Below are positions 44,204 to 44,905 of a stretch of DNA of 44,905 nucleotides, one piece after another. Source of the stretch: Plantago elongata (lineage: Eukaryota > Streptophyta > Magnoliopsida > Lamiales > Plantaginaceae). Within the stretch, counting starts at the first letter, position 1. Every line of letters begins with the position of its first letter. The position numbers and the translations under genes are program-made. The notes below the pieces were generated by a model. It saw nothing but the letters and a program-made list of their open reading frames with translations, had not been told where the DNA came from and ran no database searches. The DNA is taken from the NCBI GenBank assembly GCA_036897095.1, contig JAYMSP010000640.1, positions 1 to 44,905 on the forward strand, written 5' to 3'.

Positions 44204-44839
44204 TTAGTTGGACCATACATGGACTAGGCCTAGTCTATTCCCTGTGTAGATCTCGTTTCGGTCTTCATCATAGAAAAGAGCCGTTATGTCTTCCAGGGCA
44301 TCTGCAACGCTACTCCTGATCTTCGAAGCTTGAATACGCTTCCTTGGATTGCAGTTTTTACCACCACAGCTCGTACTGCAATTGCATTCGACTATGGGTA
44401 GACTATTGGTGGCCTTTATCTTTGCAAGGCACTTCCCTGTCAATATGTTGCTGATATTGATTGAACCCGCTGCACCAAGAAAGAGATCAGGATGATTTTC
44501 AGTTTGACCAAGTAATAAAGAACAGTGGCTAAATTATGCTTATGCTATCAATAGTTTCTCCTTAAATATAAGGTATTATCTAATAGACATCATCAAATAC
44601 CAGAAAAAACTAAATTTTAATTGCATATGCTACTTCTAAGCTTGTAAGTACATAGTATAAGATATTATACTTTGGTTTCTGGGAAACATACCATTTCCAT
44701 CAGACAAAGGTTCTTCGGAATCAGCTTTGCAGTAAGAAATGATGAGGTCCTGATCACTTGTGATGTCAAATGTTATTGGTGTGGCAATTAGGATGCCGTA
44801 ATAGGTGACCGTCAAATGAAGCCACCAATAATAACAGTA
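44204..44839 (-). CDS. WD-repeat protein, last two exons (5' part missing or cut by plastid-like DNA)
   Basis: The last exon is 44204-44469. It joins in frame (phase 1) to an upstream exon that ends at 44692 and stays open to about 44839. Visible parts: [20 protein letters not shown], then [17 protein letters not shown] (a WD-type blade), a Cys-rich insert ([16 protein letters not shown]) and the final blade [28 protein letters not shown]. The Cys insert between blades may bind metal. The upstream limit of the real exon is unclear, because no good acceptor is seen and the sequence merges into an ndhF-like stretch at about 44826. The gene is therefore either interrupted there or joined wrongly in the assembly. 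I do not recognise the exact subfamily. Confidence 0.6.
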
Positions 44840-44905
44840 TTATTAGGAGCTACTTTAGCTCTTGCTCAAAAAGACATTAAGAAGGGTTTAGCCTATTCGA
44901 CAATG
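44826..44905 (+). pseudogene. ndhF: Fragment of chloroplast ndhF (nuclear plastid DNA insertion or assembly join)
   Basis: The last 80 bases translate on the plus strand as [20 protein letters not shown] followed by LAYSTM, a near-exact match to the NdhF core known from chloroplast genomes (subunit of the NAD(P)H dehydrogenase-like complex). It runs off the window edge without stops. The left junction lies at about 44820-44828, inside or next to the WD gene exon on the other strand. In a nuclear setting this is a NUPT, and good conservation of the frame suggests recent transfer. Confidence 0.75.

Noticed and set aside
1..44905. tRNA, rRNA, CRISPR arrays and bacterial-type operons
   Set aside because: None was seen. 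The genes have spliceosomal introns and eukaryotic families, so CRISPR and operon features are not expected.

Overview
This is a stretch of plant nuclear chromosome, most likely from a eudicot. The genes are split by GT-AG introns, the intergenic DNA is very AT-rich and full of MITE-like elements, and the proteins include plant-only families: a TOC34 chloroplast import receptor, a dirigent protein, PPME1-type pectinesterases, an mTERF protein, and a COP1-interacting-protein-7-like protein. An asterid (Lamiales-like) source is possible but is only an impression. All exon joins below were worked out by hand from splice signals and reading phase, without transcript data.

Layout. The left edge holds the first exon of an unidentified proline-rich protein (minus). 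From 1.7 to 7.1 kb lie two minus-strand genes: mitochondrial ATP synthase subunit delta' (two exons, with a tandem-repeat-filled intron) and a divergent CDC20-like APC/C activator (eight exons). From 7.1 to 9.3 kb is a transposon-rich gap holding an inverted-repeat element with a GC-rich core, Stowaway-type debris, a SINE-like unit and a small broken ORF. An intron-less mTERF gene (plus) and a single-exon dirigent gene (minus) follow. From 13.8 to 20.5 kb is a tandem segmental duplication carrying two four-exon pectinesterase genes (plus) of the PPME1 type. Both proteins have an extra C-terminal hydrophobic tail.

From 20.8 to 36.7 kb are three large housekeeping or signalling genes: TOC34 (minus, seven coding exons), a TPR-SET-MYND (SMYD4-like) protein (plus, fifteen exons, head-to-head with TOC34), and a CIP7-like protein (minus, ten coding exons, tail-to-tail with the SMYD4-like gene). 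The latter has a long 5'-UTR intron made partly of internal duplications. From 36.7 to 44.2 kb the window is gene-poor: a perfect 36-bp palindrome, a Tip100/hAT-like MITE, a group of three hairpins, a weak F-box/LRR-like fragment and a clear F-box-associated-domain pseudogene. The right edge has the last exons of a WD-repeat gene (minus). These abut, in opposite orientation, a piece of the chloroplast gene ndhF, which is either a nuclear plastid insertion or an assembly join.

The genes do not form one pathway. They are independent nuclear loci: organelle energy and import (ATP synthase delta', TOC34, mTERF), cell cycle (CDC20-like), light signalling or chromatin (CIP7-like, SMYD4-like), and cell wall (dirigent, pectinesterases). 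I found no convincing wholly new system. The most unusual items are the tailed pectinesterase pair, the ndhF junction, the inverted-repeat element at 7.4-8.2 kb and the repeat-built introns.
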